This document shows, in pieces, positions 17,030-26,688 of a DNA stretch of 64,000 bases. This DNA is from Oceanobacter mangrovi (GTDB lineage: Bacteria; Pseudomonadota; Gammaproteobacteria; Pseudomonadales; Oceanobacteraceae). The stretch spans positions 496,001 to 560,000 of the forward strand of contig NZ_JAHXZR010000003.1 in NCBI RefSeq assembly GCF_019740315.1. The letters are read 5' to 3'. The notes beneath the pieces were generated by a model, which saw only the letters and a list, made by a program, of their open reading frames with translations, was not told where the DNA came from and did no database searches. Numbering within the stretch: position 1 is the first letter of the stretch; every line of letters starts with the position of its first letter. Position numbers and translations under genes: made by a program.

Positions 17030-17755
17030 ATGTCACGCAGAATTCTGATTACCGGCGGTGCCCGTCGTCTGGGCAAAACCCTGACCGAGCATTATCTGGA
17101 GCAAGGCTGGCAGGTGGTTGCTCATTACAACACCCGTAATGAGTTGGCACCGCATCCATCGTTGCGGGTGATTCAGGGCAATCTGGGTGATAACGCCGAC
17201 ACCATTCGGCTGTGTGTCGAGTTGGCCAAAGAAGAGCCATTCGATGTGGTGATTCACAACGCTTCCTGTTTTGCCACCGACAGTTCTGCCGGTTTTACCC
17301 CGGCTGAGCAGGCGGCTCATATCAACAAGCATTTGAACGTGCATGTGACAGCACCGATGCTGATTACCCAGGCCTTGACCAATCATTGGCGTGAAGACGC
17401 TTCAATGATTGTGATTTCCGACATCTATGTGGAAATTCCTAACGAACGTTTTGCGGCCTACTGTGCCAGCAAGGCGGCGTTGCACAACTGGGGGCTGAGT
17501 ATGGCGCAGAGACTGGCGGGCAAGGTGCGGGTAAATATGCTGCAACCGGGGCCAATCCAGTTTCTGCCGGATCATGACGAAGCCTATCGTCAACAGGTGT
17601 TGTCGCAGTCGCTGATTCGACGCGAACTCGGTTATGGCTCGATTGTGAAGGCCTGTGATTATCTGATTGATAACGATGCAATCACAGGTTCGGCGATGCG
17701 GGTTGATGGCGGTCGTTTTGTTGCTAACCGCTACGATCAAACCTTCAGTCTCTGA
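17030..17755 (+). CDS. folM: FolM-like short-chain dehydrogenase (dihydromonapterin reductase)
   Basis: SDR-fold NADPH-dependent reductase of 241 aa, predicted to reduce dihydropterins. The cofactor motif is TGGARRLG, followed by HNAS, and the catalytic Tyr-x3-Lys lies in AAYCASKAALHNW. The C-terminus (GPIQFLPDHDEAYRQQVLSQSL) resembles FolM of E. coli. It is convergent with a FolK-like gene whose stop is only 12 bases away, which supports a pterin role. Subfamily assignment rests on remembered similarity; a general pteridine reductase or other SDR remains possible. Confidence 0.75.
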   Translation: MSRRILITGGARRLGKTLTEHYLEQGWQVVAHYNTRNELAPHPSLRVIQGNLGDNADTIRLCVELAKEEPFDVVIHNASCFATDSSAGFTPAEQAAHINKHLNVHVTAPMLITQALTNHWREDASMIVISDIYVEIPNERFAAYCASKAALHNWGLSMAQRLAGKVRVNMLQPGPIQFLPDHDEAYRQQVLSQSLIRRELGYGSIVKACDYLIDNDAITGSAMRVDGGRFVANRYDQTFSL

Positions 17756-17767
17756 GTGGTGTGATGT

Positions 17768-18172
17768 TCAGACGGATCTGAGTGCCAGTTGCGGTTGCCA
17801 GCGCTGCAGCGCGGTCTGGTAATAGCTTTCACTCAGTTCGGTTTGCAGGCATGGCTCGGGCTCGTCGGCATAGGCAAGAATGTCGATGTCGATTGGCCGG
17901 TCGTGAAATTGGCGTTCTGGCGTTTTGGGTTCTCTTCCCAGGCGTTCTTCCATTTGCAGCAGTTGCTGCTTCAGGTGCTCGGGCGAGAGTGGGCAGGCCG
18001 CCAGTATCAGCTGGTTCTTGAACGCGGCATTAAAGCAGGAACCGACGGCGGCGGTGTCGATTACCGGCGAACAGTCCAGTACCTGTAGTTGCTGCTGGAG
18101 CAACTGCATGGCCTTGTTGAGGTTACTGGCCGGGTCGATGTTGCTGCCCAGCCCCAGCAAATAGAAGCGCAT
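17768..18172 (-). CDS. FolK-like hydroxymethyl-dihydropterin pyrophosphokinase (short form)
   Basis: Predicted ATP:6-hydroxymethyl-7,8-dihydropterin pyrophosphokinase fold of 134 aa. It starts MRFYLLGLGSNIDP and has the signature DRPIDIDILAY, corresponding to the HPPK block RTLDLDILLY. It is shorter than the typical 155-170 residues, so it may be a second copy rather than the main housekeeping folK. I used the ATG at 18172, which has GGAG five to six bases upstream; the longer open frame to 18340 has no FolK character. It faces the FolM-like gene. Confidence 0.8.
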   Translation of the reverse strand: MRFYLLGLGSNIDPASNLNKAMQLLQQQLQVLDCSPVIDTAAVGSCFNAAFKNQLILAACPLSPEHLKQQLLQMEERLGREPKTPERQFHDRPIDIDILAYADEPEPCLQTELSESYYQTALQRWQPQLALRSV

Positions 18173-18386
18173 GGCGGCTCCGCTAATCCCTGAATAAGTT
18201 GTACAAGCATGGGAAAGTTGTACAGCGACTGTCAAGTTTGATCTCCTTGGCAAAAGTTGAGGTGAGCGCCCCGGTTTTGTAAAAGCGGTGGGAAATTGAT
18301 GCTTTGGCAGGGTATAAAGAGCCTCGGGTAGCAGGAGCAATTACCCGCAAGATCCCCTGTGTAAATGGAACCGGATGGAGGTTGCT

Positions 18387-19238
18387 ATGGATTTGGCACT
18401 CGCTGGCTTGATGATTGTTATGTTGCTGATGGTATCGACGCCCTTGTGGAGCGCCTCGCCGTCAGTCCCTCCTTTAATGCTCGCCAAAGAATGGCAGCAG
18501 TCCTATAACCCGGCAGACTATTTCATCAGCGAAAAACTCGATGGTGTACGCGCTTATTGGACGGGTTCCGAGTTGCGCAGCCGTAGCGGCCTGAAGATTA
18601 ATGCACCAGCCTGGTTTATTGCTCATTTGCCCAATACGCCGTTGGATGGTGAGCTGTGGGCGGGCCGTAATCGTTTTGAGCAGGTCAGCAGTCTGGTACA
18701 GCAAATGGGCGTGCCGGATGATGAAGCCTGGGCAGCGGTCCGCTTTATGGTGTTTGACTTGCCTAGTAACCCGGCAGCTTTCGAGGATCGTTATTGGGTG
18801 TTGAAAACCCTGGTGGCAGAGTTGGGGAACCCGTGGGTTCAGGTCGTCAGTCAGCAGGCCGTCAGTAATGATGGTGAGCTGCAGCAACAGTTACAGCAGA
18901 TGGTCGAGGCGGGTGGTGAAGGTCTGATGCTGAAACGGAGGGCTTCGTTTTATCAGGCCAGTCGCAGTGACGACATGCTGAAGCTCAAAATACATCAGGA
19001 TGGCGAGGCAATCGTCATCGGCTATGTTGCAGGCAAAGGCAAATATGAAGGCATGACCGGCTCACTGGAAGTCCGGCTCGACAATGGTCGGGTGATGCGG
19101 CTGGGCTCAGGCCTGACGGATGACCTGCGCCGTGACCCTCCTGACAAGGGCACACGGGTTACCTATTCCTATAATGGTTATACCAGCAGCGGCCTGCCAC
19201 GCTTTGCCCGTTTTGAGCGGGTGCGACCGCTGGAATGA
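18387..19238 (+). CDS. Exported ATP-dependent DNA ligase (Lig E type)
   Basis: A 283-aa minimal ATP-dependent DNA ligase with nucleotidyltransferase and OB domains only. The nucleophilic Lys lies in EKLDGVRAYW (Lys50). DGELW, the FMVFDLP block, GEGLMLKRR and a Lys-rich LKLKIH follow, matching motifs III to V. Residues 1-23 form a signal peptide, so the enzyme should act in the periplasm, as in known Lig E proteins. GGAGG at 18377-18381 selects the ATG at 18387 over the ATG at 18375. Roles in uptake of, or repair of, extracellular DNA have been proposed for the family. Confidence 0.9.
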   Translation: MDLALAGLMIVMLLMVSTPLWSASPSVPPLMLAKEWQQSYNPADYFISEKLDGVRAYWTGSELRSRSGLKINAPAWFIAHLPNTPLDGELWAGRNRFEQVSSLVQQMGVPDDEAWAAVRFMVFDLPSNPAAFEDRYWVLKTLVAELGNPWVQVVSQQAVSNDGELQQQLQQMVEAGGEGLMLKRRASFYQASRSDDMLKLKIHQDGEAIVIGYVAGKGKYEGMTGSLEVRLDNGRVMRLGSGLTDDLRRDPPDKGTRVTYSYNGYTSSGLPRFARFERVRPLE

Positions 19239-19295
19239 GGTCCTGCGCCAGCCTGACGGCATTGTTATACTGCCAGCTTCGACTGGAGGCTGACC

Positions 19296-21017
19296 TTGCA
19301 ACAACCGCGCATTATTCAACGTTCCCTGCCTGACCGCTGGCAGTTGCCGGATCTACCGGCACTGCTGCAGCGTATCTATGCTGCCCGTGGTGTTACTGAC
19401 AGCGCTGAGCTGCAGCTGACCCTGAAAAACCTGCAGTCCTACCATTCCCTCAAGGGATTACAGCCCGCGCTGGATTTATTACAGCAAGCACTCGAGCGGC
19501 AATGGCGAGTGCTGGTGGTGGGCGATTTCGATGTGGATGGTGCCACCAGTACCGCAGTGGCCATTCGGGCGCTGCGTAGTATGGGCTTGCAGCAAGTCGA
19601 CTACCTGGTGCCGAACCGGTTTGATTTTGGTTATGGCCTGACTCCTGAGCTGGTGGCGGTGGCGATACCCATGCGACCAGATCTGATCATTACCGTTGAT
19701 AACGGCATTGCTGCCGTAGCCGGTGTGGCGGCGGCGCGCCAGCAAGGTATCCGGGTACTGGTAACTGATCACCACCTGCCGGGTGAGCAACTGCCAGAGG
19801 CCGAAGCGATCATCAATCCCAATCAGCCAGGGTGTGAATTTCCCAGCAAGGCTGCCTGTGGCTGTGGCGTTATTTTTTATCTGATGCTGGCATTGAAGTC
19901 GCGTCTTGCAAGTGTTGGCTTTTTTAACGCCCGTGGTTGGCCAGAGCCGAATCTGGCAGAGCTGCTGGATCTGGTGGCGCTGGCAACGGTCGCGGATGTG
20001 GTTCCGCTGGATTACAACAATCGTATTCTGGTGGAACAGGGCTTGCGGCGGATTCGGGCAGGCCGTTGTCAGCCAGGCATTCGTGCACTGCTGGAGGTTG
20101 CCGGTCGGGATGCCAATGCAGTGGTCGCTGCCGACTTTGGTTTTGTGGTCGGGCCACGGCTGAATGCAGCAGGCCGACTCGACGACATGGCGTTGGGGAT
20201 TGAATGTTTGTTGACTGAGCAGCCGCAGCTGGCGGTACAAATGGCTGCCCAGCTGGATGAGCTGAATCGTGACCGTCGCCAAATCGAAGCCAGCATGACG
20301 GCGGATGCCGAACGCTTTTTGCAGCAGCTGGAAATGACCCAGGCCTGTCCTGCCGGTGTCTGTCTGTTTAATCAGGAATGGCATCAGGGCGTGATTGGCA
20401 TTCTGGCGTCGCGCATCAAGGACAAGGTATATCGCCCGGTGATTGCCTTTGCCCCCGGTGATGATGGCAACCTCAAGGGTTCGGCTCGCTCGATTGCCGG
20501 TTTGCATATGCGCGATGCACTGGACCTGCTCGATAAGCGTTATCCTGGTCTGATGCTGAAATTTGGTGGTCATGCAATGGCCGCAGGATTGACCTTGCAA
20601 GCAGGCGGCTTTGAGCGTTTCAGTCAGGCGTTCGCCAGCGTCTGCGAAGAGTTGCTGACACCGGCAGCACTGGATCAGATCATTGAAGTGGACGGCGAGC
20701 TGTCGGCAGAAGAGTTCAGCCTGGGGTTGGCAGAACAGCTGCGTTGGGCCAGCCCCTGGGGACAGGGATTCCCGGAGCCGGTGTTCAGTGGGCGTTTCAC
20801 ACTGGTGCAACAACGGCTGGTTGGGGCAAAACATCTGAAAATGGTGGTGCAACCCGAAAGTACAGATCTGTTGCTGGATGCTATCTGGTTTAATGTCGAT
20901 ATCAGTCAATGGCCATCGCCGCAAAAGCAGGCTCAGCTGGTGTTTCAGCTCGATGTTAATGATTTTCGTGGCCGTCGTTCGGTACAGTTGCTGGTGCGCC
21001 ACGCGGTCGCTGGATGA
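19296..21017 (+). CDS. recJ: Single-stranded-DNA-specific exonuclease RecJ
   Basis: 5'-3' single-strand DNA exonuclease used in recombination and mismatch or base-excision repair; 573 aa, normal length. DHH-phosphoesterase motifs are DFDVDGATS, TVDNG, TDHHLPGE and ATVADVVPL, with DHHA1 motif KFGGHAMAAGLTL near residue 425. A TTG start at 19296 is supported by GGAGG at 19285-19289. It sits between the Lig E gene and a DUF4124 gene on the same strand. Confidence 0.96.
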   Translation: MQQPRIIQRSLPDRWQLPDLPALLQRIYAARGVTDSAELQLTLKNLQSYHSLKGLQPALDLLQQALERQWRVLVVGDFDVDGATSTAVAIRALRSMGLQQVDYLVPNRFDFGYGLTPELVAVAIPMRPDLIITVDNGIAAVAGVAAARQQGIRVLVTDHHLPGEQLPEAEAIINPNQPGCEFPSKAACGCGVIFYLMLALKSRLASVGFFNARGWPEPNLAELLDLVALATVADVVPLDYNNRILVEQGLRRIRAGRCQPGIRALLEVAGRDANAVVAADFGFVVGPRLNAAGRLDDMALGIECLLTEQPQLAVQMAAQLDELNRDRRQIEASMTADAERFLQQLEMTQACPAGVCLFNQEWHQGVIGILASRIKDKVYRPVIAFAPGDDGNLKGSARSIAGLHMRDALDLLDKRYPGLMLKFGGHAMAAGLTLQAGGFERFSQAFASVCEELLTPAALDQIIEVDGELSAEEFSLGLAEQLRWASPWGQGFPEPVFSGRFTLVQQRLVGAKHLKMVVQPESTDLLLDAIWFNVDISQWPSPQKQAQLVFQLDVNDFRGRRSVQLLVRHAVAG

Positions 21018-21073
21018 CTCATGCGGCACATGCCGACGGGCTGCTATTTGTGAATGGATAAAGGAGGCCAAGG

Positions 21074-21553
21074 ATGGCTGGTTTGTCACGACCCATGCGT
21101 TCAGCTTGCCGGTGGCAGCGCGGTGTTATTAATTTAAATACTGTCATTCTATTAATGGCGTTGATATTCAGCTGGTGTGGCCTGGTGCAGGCCGAGATCT
21201 ACCGCTGGACGGATGCAGAGGGCAAGCTGCATTTCAGTGACGAGCCGCCAGCAGATACCAGCAAGGCCGAGGCCGTGGAGCTTAAGCCGATGTCGGAATA
21301 TCAGACGCCTGAGTTACACAAGCAGGCGCTGGAATTTTCCTCAACTACTGACAGCAGCCAAAGCCGTCAATACAAAGCGTATAAACTGGAACAAGAACAA
21401 AAACGACAGGCTGCCATCGACGCCAAATGCGAGCGTTATCGAGAGCAGCACCGTGCTGCCAGTTACAAGATCTATAACGATGCCAAGGCTGCCGTGGATG
21501 GATCAAAGCGCCAACAGCAGCTGAGAAACAAAATCATTGAGTACTGCTACTAG
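21074..21553 (+). CDS. DUF4124 domain-containing exported protein
   Basis: A 159-aa protein with a long N-terminal region, a membrane/signal segment (VILLMALIFSWCGLVQA) and then the DUF4124 core IYRWTDAEGKLHFSDEPP. The C-terminus is helical and rich in Lys, Gln and Arg, with a coiled-coil look. DUF4124 proteins are periplasmic or membrane-anchored and their function is not known. The start at 21074 has GGAGG about seven bases upstream, although the signal segment begins only near residue 20. Confidence 0.78.
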   Translation: MAGLSRPMRSACRWQRGVINLNTVILLMALIFSWCGLVQAEIYRWTDAEGKLHFSDEPPADTSKAEAVELKPMSEYQTPELHKQALEFSSTTDSSQSRQYKAYKLEQEQKRQAAIDAKCERYREQHRAASYKIYNDAKAAVDGSKRQQQLRNKIIEYCY

Positions 21554-21757
21554 TTGCATCGATCCATCAGTGAAACTCAAGATGATTATTTTCTCAATTA
21601 TGCTAACAATTCATTCCGTCAGTACAACCTAGTTTTTGAAGGTCAGCTACACCAGAATTCTGGCCAGAATCCATAAAGTGTCACCGCCATTGAGCAGTGG
21701 CCAATAGCAATATTTGCAGGTTCTCCAGCAGAATCTTTTTAATTTCAAGAGGATGGT
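21554..21757. promoter_or_regulatory. Upstream region of RND pump operon with dyad
   Basis: 204 AT-rich bases before the AcrA-like gene. They contain a perfect palindrome CCAGAATTCTGG at 21652-21663, directly continued by CCAGAAT. This could be an operator for a repressor. No repressor gene is adjacent. Confidence 0.35.
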
Positions 21758-22906
21758 ATGGGAAGAAAGTACGCAGGTTCGGGTTACCTCAAACTCCCGT
21801 TGATGGCAGCTCTGGTCGTTACACTGAGTGCCTGTCAGGAAGAAAAGGCGGCACCGGCAGCTGCAGCACAGCAAATGCCACCACCAGCCGTGGATGTGGT
21901 CACCGTCAGTGCACAGTCTTTCCAGCTGACCGATACACTGGCTGGTCGTGTGACTGCCTACCGTGTTGCTGAAATTCGCCCTCAGGTTAACGGCATTATC
22001 CTGCGTCGTTTCTTTGAAGAAGGTACCAGCGTCAAGGCCGGCGACAAGCTTTATCAGATTGACCCAACCCTCTATCAAGCCAATCTGGAAAGCGCCAAAG
22101 CCTCACTGGCAGTGGCGGAAGCCAATGCCTATAGCGCTCGTCTGAAAGCTGACCGTTACGCTGAGCTGTCGAAAAAATCAGCCATCAGCCGTCAGGACGT
22201 CGATGACTCATCAGCCGCTGCACTGCAGGCTGAAGCCCAGGTTAAAGCGGCCAAGGCTGCGGTTGAAAGCGCCCGGGTTAACCTGGGTTATACCGAAATC
22301 ACCGCACCGATCTCCGGTGTGATTTCCCGCTCTACCATTACCGAAGGTTCACTGGTGTCTGCCCAGCAGGCTTCTCCGCTGACCGTTATCCGTCAGACTT
22401 CACCGGTTTATGTCGACGTTCAGGCACCGGCTTTGAGCGTTGTGAAGATGCAGCAGGAAAGTGTCTCTGCCAACGTCGCACTGGAAATGCAGGACGGCTC
22501 AGTACTGGCGGAAACCGGCAAGATCCAGTTTGCCGATGTGGGTGTTGACCAGGGCACTGGCACCGTTAACGTGCGCAGCATTTTCGAGAACAAGAACCAC
22601 GCTCTGATGCCTGGTATGTTCGTGCGTGCCCGCATTGCCGTCGATCATGTTGATAGTGCCATTCTGGTACCGCAACGTGGCGTCAGCCGTAACCCGGATG
22701 GCAGCACCACTGTAATGCTGGTGGATGAAAACAACACTGTGCAGATGCGCCCTGTAGTGGTAACCCGTGCGGTGGGTGACCAGTGGCTGGTGGCTTCCGG
22801 TCTGTCAGAAGGCCAGCGCGTGATTGTTTCCGGCCTGCAGAAGATCAAGCCTGGGATTCCAGTGAGCCCGAACCCTGTCAGTGCTGGCACTGAAGCGGGC
22901 CACTGA
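21758..22906 (+). CDS. RND efflux periplasmic adaptor (AcrA/MexA type)
   Basis: Lipid-anchored membrane-fusion protein of 382 aa linking the RND permease to an outer-membrane channel. The signal peptide ends in LSAC (lipobox). The lipoyl half-motif [27 protein letters not shown] is followed by a coiled-coil hairpin (residues about 100-165), the second lipoyl half ([16 protein letters not shown]) and a beta-barrel domain. It is cotranscribed with the permease 14 bases downstream. The matching outer-membrane factor is not in this operon and must come from elsewhere. Confidence 0.94.
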   Translation: MGRKYAGSGYLKLPLMAALVVTLSACQEEKAAPAAAAQQMPPPAVDVVTVSAQSFQLTDTLAGRVTAYRVAEIRPQVNGIILRRFFEEGTSVKAGDKLYQIDPTLYQANLESAKASLAVAEANAYSARLKADRYAELSKKSAISRQDVDDSSAAALQAEAQVKAAKAAVESARVNLGYTEITAPISGVISRSTITEGSLVSAQQASPLTVIRQTSPVYVDVQAPALSVVKMQQESVSANVALEMQDGSVLAETGKIQFADVGVDQGTGTVNVRSIFENKNHALMPGMFVRARIAVDHVDSAILVPQRGVSRNPDGSTTVMLVDENNTVQMRPVVVTRAVGDQWLVASGLSEGQRVIVSGLQKIKPGIPVSPNPVSAGTEAGH

Positions 22907-22920
22907 GGAGTCGCAGGATC

Positions 22921-25900
22921 ATGGCAAAGTTTTTTATTGATCGACCCGTATTTGCCTGGGTAATCGCCATCATCATTATGGTGGCGGGTGGCCTGAGCCT
23001 TGTGAATCTGCCGGTACAGCAGTACCCGACGATTGCGCCGCCAAGCGTGGCCATTGAAGCGACCTACCCGGGTGCTTCTGCACAGACCCTGGAAGACAGC
23101 GTGACCCAGGTGATTGAGCAGAACATGACTGGCCTGGACGGTCTGCTGTATATGTCGTCCAACAGTGCCAGCTCCGGCCGCGCGACCATTACGCTGACCT
23201 TTGAAGCCGGTACCGACCCGGATATTGCCCAGGTTCAGGTGCAGAACAAACTGTCCCAGGCCGAGCCTCTGCTGCCGGAAGAAGTGCAGCGCCAGGGGGT
23301 TTCCGTCAGCAAGGGCCGTGAAGGCTTCCTGATGGTGGTTGGTCTGGTTTCCGGTGACGGTAGCCTTAATAAGGGTGACCTCGCTGACTTTGGTATCAGC
23401 CAGCTGAAAGAGCCACTGTCACGGGTTCCCGGTGTTGGTAACATCACCGTATTTGGTGCCCAGTACGCCATGCGTATCTGGCTGCAGCCTGAAAAGCTGA
23501 CCGCCTACAACCTCACGCCACTGGAAGTTCGTCAGGCTGTTTCCGAGCAGAACACCCAATTTCCGGCCGGTGAACTGGGCGGCCTGCCTGCCGTGGATGG
23601 TCAGCAACTGAACGCGACCATTGTGGCGCAGACGCGGATGTCGAACGTCGACGAGTTCGAAAACATTCTGCTGAAAGTAAACCCGGATGGTTCCCAGGTA
23701 CGTCTGAAAGACGTCGCCCGTATTGAGCTGGGTGCTGAAAGCTATTCCGTTGACAGCTATTTCAACGGCAAACCGGCTACCGGTTTGGGTATCCAGCTGG
23801 CCTCTGGTGCCAACGCACTGGACACCGCCGATGCCGTTCGCAAGCGTCTGGATGAGCTGAAGCCGTTCTTCCCGCAAGGGCTGGAAATTATCTATCCGTA
23901 CGACACCACACCGTTTGTGGAAATCTCCATTGCCGAGGTTGAACACACGCTGTTTGAAGCTGTGGTACTGGTGTTCCTGGTGATGTTCCTGTTCCTCGGC
24001 AAGTTCCGCGCAACCCTGATTCCAACCATTGCGGTGCCGGTCGTCCTGCTGGGTACCTTCGGGATTATGGCTGCCGCTGGCTACAGCATTAACACCCTGA
24101 CCATGTTTGGTCTGGTGCTGGCGATTGGTCTGCTGGTGGATGATGCCATCGTGGTGGTGGAAAACGTTGAACGGGTGATGGAAGAAGAAGGTCTGCCACC
24201 ACGTGAAGCGACTCGTCGTTCGATGGAGCAGATCACCAGTGCCCTGATTGGTATTGCGCTGGTGCTGTCGGCGGTATTTGTGCCGATGGCCTTTATGTCC
24301 GGTTCTACCGGTGCGATTTACCGCCAGTTCTCGTTGACCATTGTGTCTGCCATGGGGCTGTCGGTTCTGGTGGCACTGACACTGACGCCAGCTCTGTGTG
24401 CCATGTTGCTGCGTCCACATAAAGACGATCATGGTGAAAAAGGACTGTTTGGTTTCTTCAACCGTATGTTTGCCAAGGCGACTGGCCGCTACCAGAACGG
24501 TGTACGCCGGACTCTGAATGCGCCGATTCGGATGCTGCTGGTTTATGCAGGCATGATCGCTATTCTGGCTGTGGTTTATGTGCGTTTGCCAGCGTCATTC
24601 CTGCCGGACGAAGATCAGGGGGTATTCCTCAACCTGGTGATGCTGCCAACGGGTGCCACCATGGAGCGTAACCATGAGGTAATGGACGAGATCAGCGCCT
24701 ACTTCAAACAGGATCCCGCCGTGGATTCTGTGTTCACCGTGTCTGGTTTCAGCTTTGCTGGTCAGGGCCAAAACCAGGGCATGGCGTTTGTGAAGCTGAA
24801 GCACTGGGATGAACGTAAGGATCCGAGTCTGTCTGTGGGAGCGGCTATTGGTCGAGCCTGGGGAGCACTCAGCCAGGTCAAGGATGCGGTGATCTACCCG
24901 ATCAACCTGCCGCCGATCATTGCGCTGGGTACGGCTACCGGTTTCAACCTGCAGCTGCAGGACCGTGGCAACATTGGCCATGAAAAACTGACTCAGGCCC
25001 GTAACATGCTGCTGGGCATGGCGTCACAGGATTCACGGCTGGTACGTGTGCGTCCTAATGGTATGCAGGACGTGCCGATTTTCCGTCTCGATATCGACTA
25101 CGAGAAGGTTAAATCACTGGGTCTGAATGTGTCTGACGTTAACAGCACAATCAGTACAGCCTGGGGCTCTGCCTACGTTAACGACTTCATGGACCGCGGT
25201 CGGGTCAAGAAGGTTTATGTTCAGGGTGATGCTCCGGCGCGGATGCTGCCGGAAGACTTTGAGAAGTGGTACGTGCGTAACAACAAGGGTGAGATGGTGC
25301 CGTTCAGCTCCTTCGCAACCACCTATTGGGATTACGGCTCACCACGACTGGAGCGTTACAACGGCGTTCCGTCAATGAACATCCAGGGTGAAGCCGCGCC
25401 GGGTCTGAGTACCGGTGATGCGATGGCGGCAATGGAAGAGCTGATTGCCAAACTGCCTGCCGGTGTGGGTTATGAATGGACCGGTATGTCGTATCAGGAA
25501 CGAATGGCGGGCTCCCAGGCGCCAATGCTGTATGCCCTGTCGTTGCTGGTGGTGTTCCTCTGTCTGGCAGCTCTGTACGAAAGCTGGTCGGTACCGTTCG
25601 CTGTAATCCTGGTCGTGCCTCTGGGCGTGCTGGGTGCCTTGCTGGCGACCTATGGTCGTGGCCTAGCCAACGACGTGTATTTCCAGGTCGGTCTGCTGAC
25701 CACCATTGGTCTGTCTGCCAAAAACGCGATTCTGATTGTGGAATTCGCCAAGGCGGAATATGAAGCCGGCAAGTCGCTGCTGGAAGCGTCACTGGAAGCT
25801 GCCCGTCTGCGTCTGCGGCCGATCATCATGACCTCGATGGCCTTTATGCTGGGTGTATTGCCACTGGCAATCAGCACCGGCGCAGGTGCCGCCAGCCGTC

Positions 25901-26034
25901 AGGCGATTGGTACCGGGGTCATCGGTGGTATGTTGACCGCAACCTTCCTGGCCATCTTCTTTGTGCCGGTGTTCTACCTGCTGGTGATGAAGTTGTCGCG
26001 CCTCATTAGCGGTAACAAGGATCAGCAAGCCTGA
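22921..26034 (+). CDS. RND multidrug efflux permease (HAE1, AcrB/MexB type)
   Basis: Inner-membrane drug:proton antiporter of 1037 aa with 12 predicted TM helices and two large periplasmic loops. The proton-relay residues are present: the Asp pair in [13 protein letters not shown] (TM4) and the Lys in [13 protein letters not shown] (TM10). Length and motifs are those of AcrB/MexB, so a broad range of hydrophobic compounds may be exported. It follows the adaptor gene and ends before a strong terminator. Confidence 0.95.
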   Translation: MAKFFIDRPVFAWVIAIIIMVAGGLSLVNLPVQQYPTIAPPSVAIEATYPGASAQTLEDSVTQVIEQNMTGLDGLLYMSSNSASSGRATITLTFEAGTDPDIAQVQVQNKLSQAEPLLPEEVQRQGVSVSKGREGFLMVVGLVSGDGSLNKGDLADFGISQLKEPLSRVPGVGNITVFGAQYAMRIWLQPEKLTAYNLTPLEVRQAVSEQNTQFPAGELGGLPAVDGQQLNATIVAQTRMSNVDEFENILLKVNPDGSQVRLKDVARIELGAESYSVDSYFNGKPATGLGIQLASGANALDTADAVRKRLDELKPFFPQGLEIIYPYDTTPFVEISIAEVEHTLFEAVVLVFLVMFLFLGKFRATLIPTIAVPVVLLGTFGIMAAAGYSINTLTMFGLVLAIGLLVDDAIVVVENVERVMEEEGLPPREATRRSMEQITSALIGIALVLSAVFVPMAFMSGSTGAIYRQFSLTIVSAMGLSVLVALTLTPALCAMLLRPHKDDHGEKGLFGFFNRMFAKATGRYQNGVRRTLNAPIRMLLVYAGMIAILAVVYVRLPASFLPDEDQGVFLNLVMLPTGATMERNHEVMDEISAYFKQDPAVDSVFTVSGFSFAGQGQNQGMAFVKLKHWDERKDPSLSVGAAIGRAWGALSQVKDAVIYPINLPPIIALGTATGFNLQLQDRGNIGHEKLTQARNMLLGMASQDSRLVRVRPNGMQDVPIFRLDIDYEKVKSLGLNVSDVNSTISTAWGSAYVNDFMDRGRVKKVYVQGDAPARMLPEDFEKWYVRNNKGEMVPFSSFATTYWDYGSPRLERYNGVPSMNIQGEAAPGLSTGDAMAAMEELIAKLPAGVGYEWTGMSYQERMAGSQAPMLYALSLLVVFLCLAALYESWSVPFAVILVVPLGVLGALLATYGRGLANDVYFQVGLLTTIGLSAKNAILIVEFAKAEYEAGKSLLEASLEAARLRLRPIIMTSMAFMLGVLPLAISTGAGAASRQAIGTGVIGGMLTATFLAIFFVPVFYLLVMKLSRLISGNKDQQA

Positions 26035-26080
26035 TCCAACTGCCCGGATGATGGAATATCCGGGGCTAGCTGAGATGAGA

Positions 26081-26115
26081 GCCGGGCGGTGGATTTATCC
26101 TCCGCCCGGTTTTAT
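26081..26115 (+). terminator. Terminator of the AcrAB-like operon
   Basis: CCGGGCGG pairs with CCGCCCGG around a loop of about 12 bases, followed by TTTTAT. It lies about 47 bases after the permease stop. Confidence 0.85.
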
Positions 26116-26175
26116 ATTGGCCGCTCGTATTGTTCTTCATTCATACGCCCGCCGCCAAAGCTCAAGGAACTGCAT

Positions 26176-26682
26176 ATGCTCAGCTCTCTGGCCAAACTGC
26201 TCAAAGCGCTCAACTCTGAAACTGCCCCCTGGCAAATTGCTCTGGCTCTGTGCCTGGCGTTGCCGGTTGCCCTGACCCCGTTCTGGGGACTGCATAACCT
26301 CTTGATCCTGTTAGTAGCGCTGCTGATTCGCTGCAACTTCAGCAGCTTTCTGGTGGGGCTGGCGTTGTTTTCGTTGCTGGCGATGGTGGTTGACCCGCTG
26401 TCAGTACGACTGGGTGAAAGCCTGCTGGCTAATCCGGCATTAATAGACACCTGGACTTCGCTGTATCAGAACGACTTCTGGCGCCTGATGGGCTTTAACC
26501 ACACCCTGACCCTGGGTGGCTTTGTGATTGCCATGGTGGCATTTGCGCCGCTGTTTGTGGTGCTGCGGGTATTGATCAATCAATACCGTCATCGAGTGAT
26601 GGTATGGGTGAACAAGCTCAAGGTGGTACAAGTGCTGAAAGCCAGCAAGTTCTACAACCTCTATCAGTCGCTGGCGGGGTAA
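26176..26682 (+). CDS. TIGR03546 family membrane protein (DUF2062-like)
   Basis: A 168-aa inner-membrane protein with three to four hydrophobic segments and the block ETAPWQIALALCLALPVALTP, typical of the TIGR03546/DUF2062 family. AAGGAA before the ATG at 26176 sets the start; the upstream frame overlaps the preceding terminator. It is the first gene of a compact operon with the TIGR03545 gene. The two families are known to be neighbours in marine Gammaproteobacteria, but their function is not established. Confidence 0.8.
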   Translation: MLSSLAKLLKALNSETAPWQIALALCLALPVALTPFWGLHNLLILLVALLIRCNFSSFLVGLALFSLLAMVVDPLSVRLGESLLANPALIDTWTSLYQNDFWRLMGFNHTLTLGGFVIAMVAFAPLFVVLRVLINQYRHRVMVWVNKLKVVQVLKASKFYNLYQSLAG

Positions 26683-26688
26683 TCGATT

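Noticed and set aside
19479-21089. Very long open frame on the minus strand opposite recJ (about 536 codons)
   Set aside because: It is antisense to a complete, well-conserved recJ gene, has no ribosome binding site and its composition (rich in Gln, His, Arg, Cys) looks like a reading shadow.
23419-24432. Long minus-strand frame opposite the AcrB-like gene
   Set aside because: His/Gln-rich shadow of a conserved gene, without a start signal or family resemblance.
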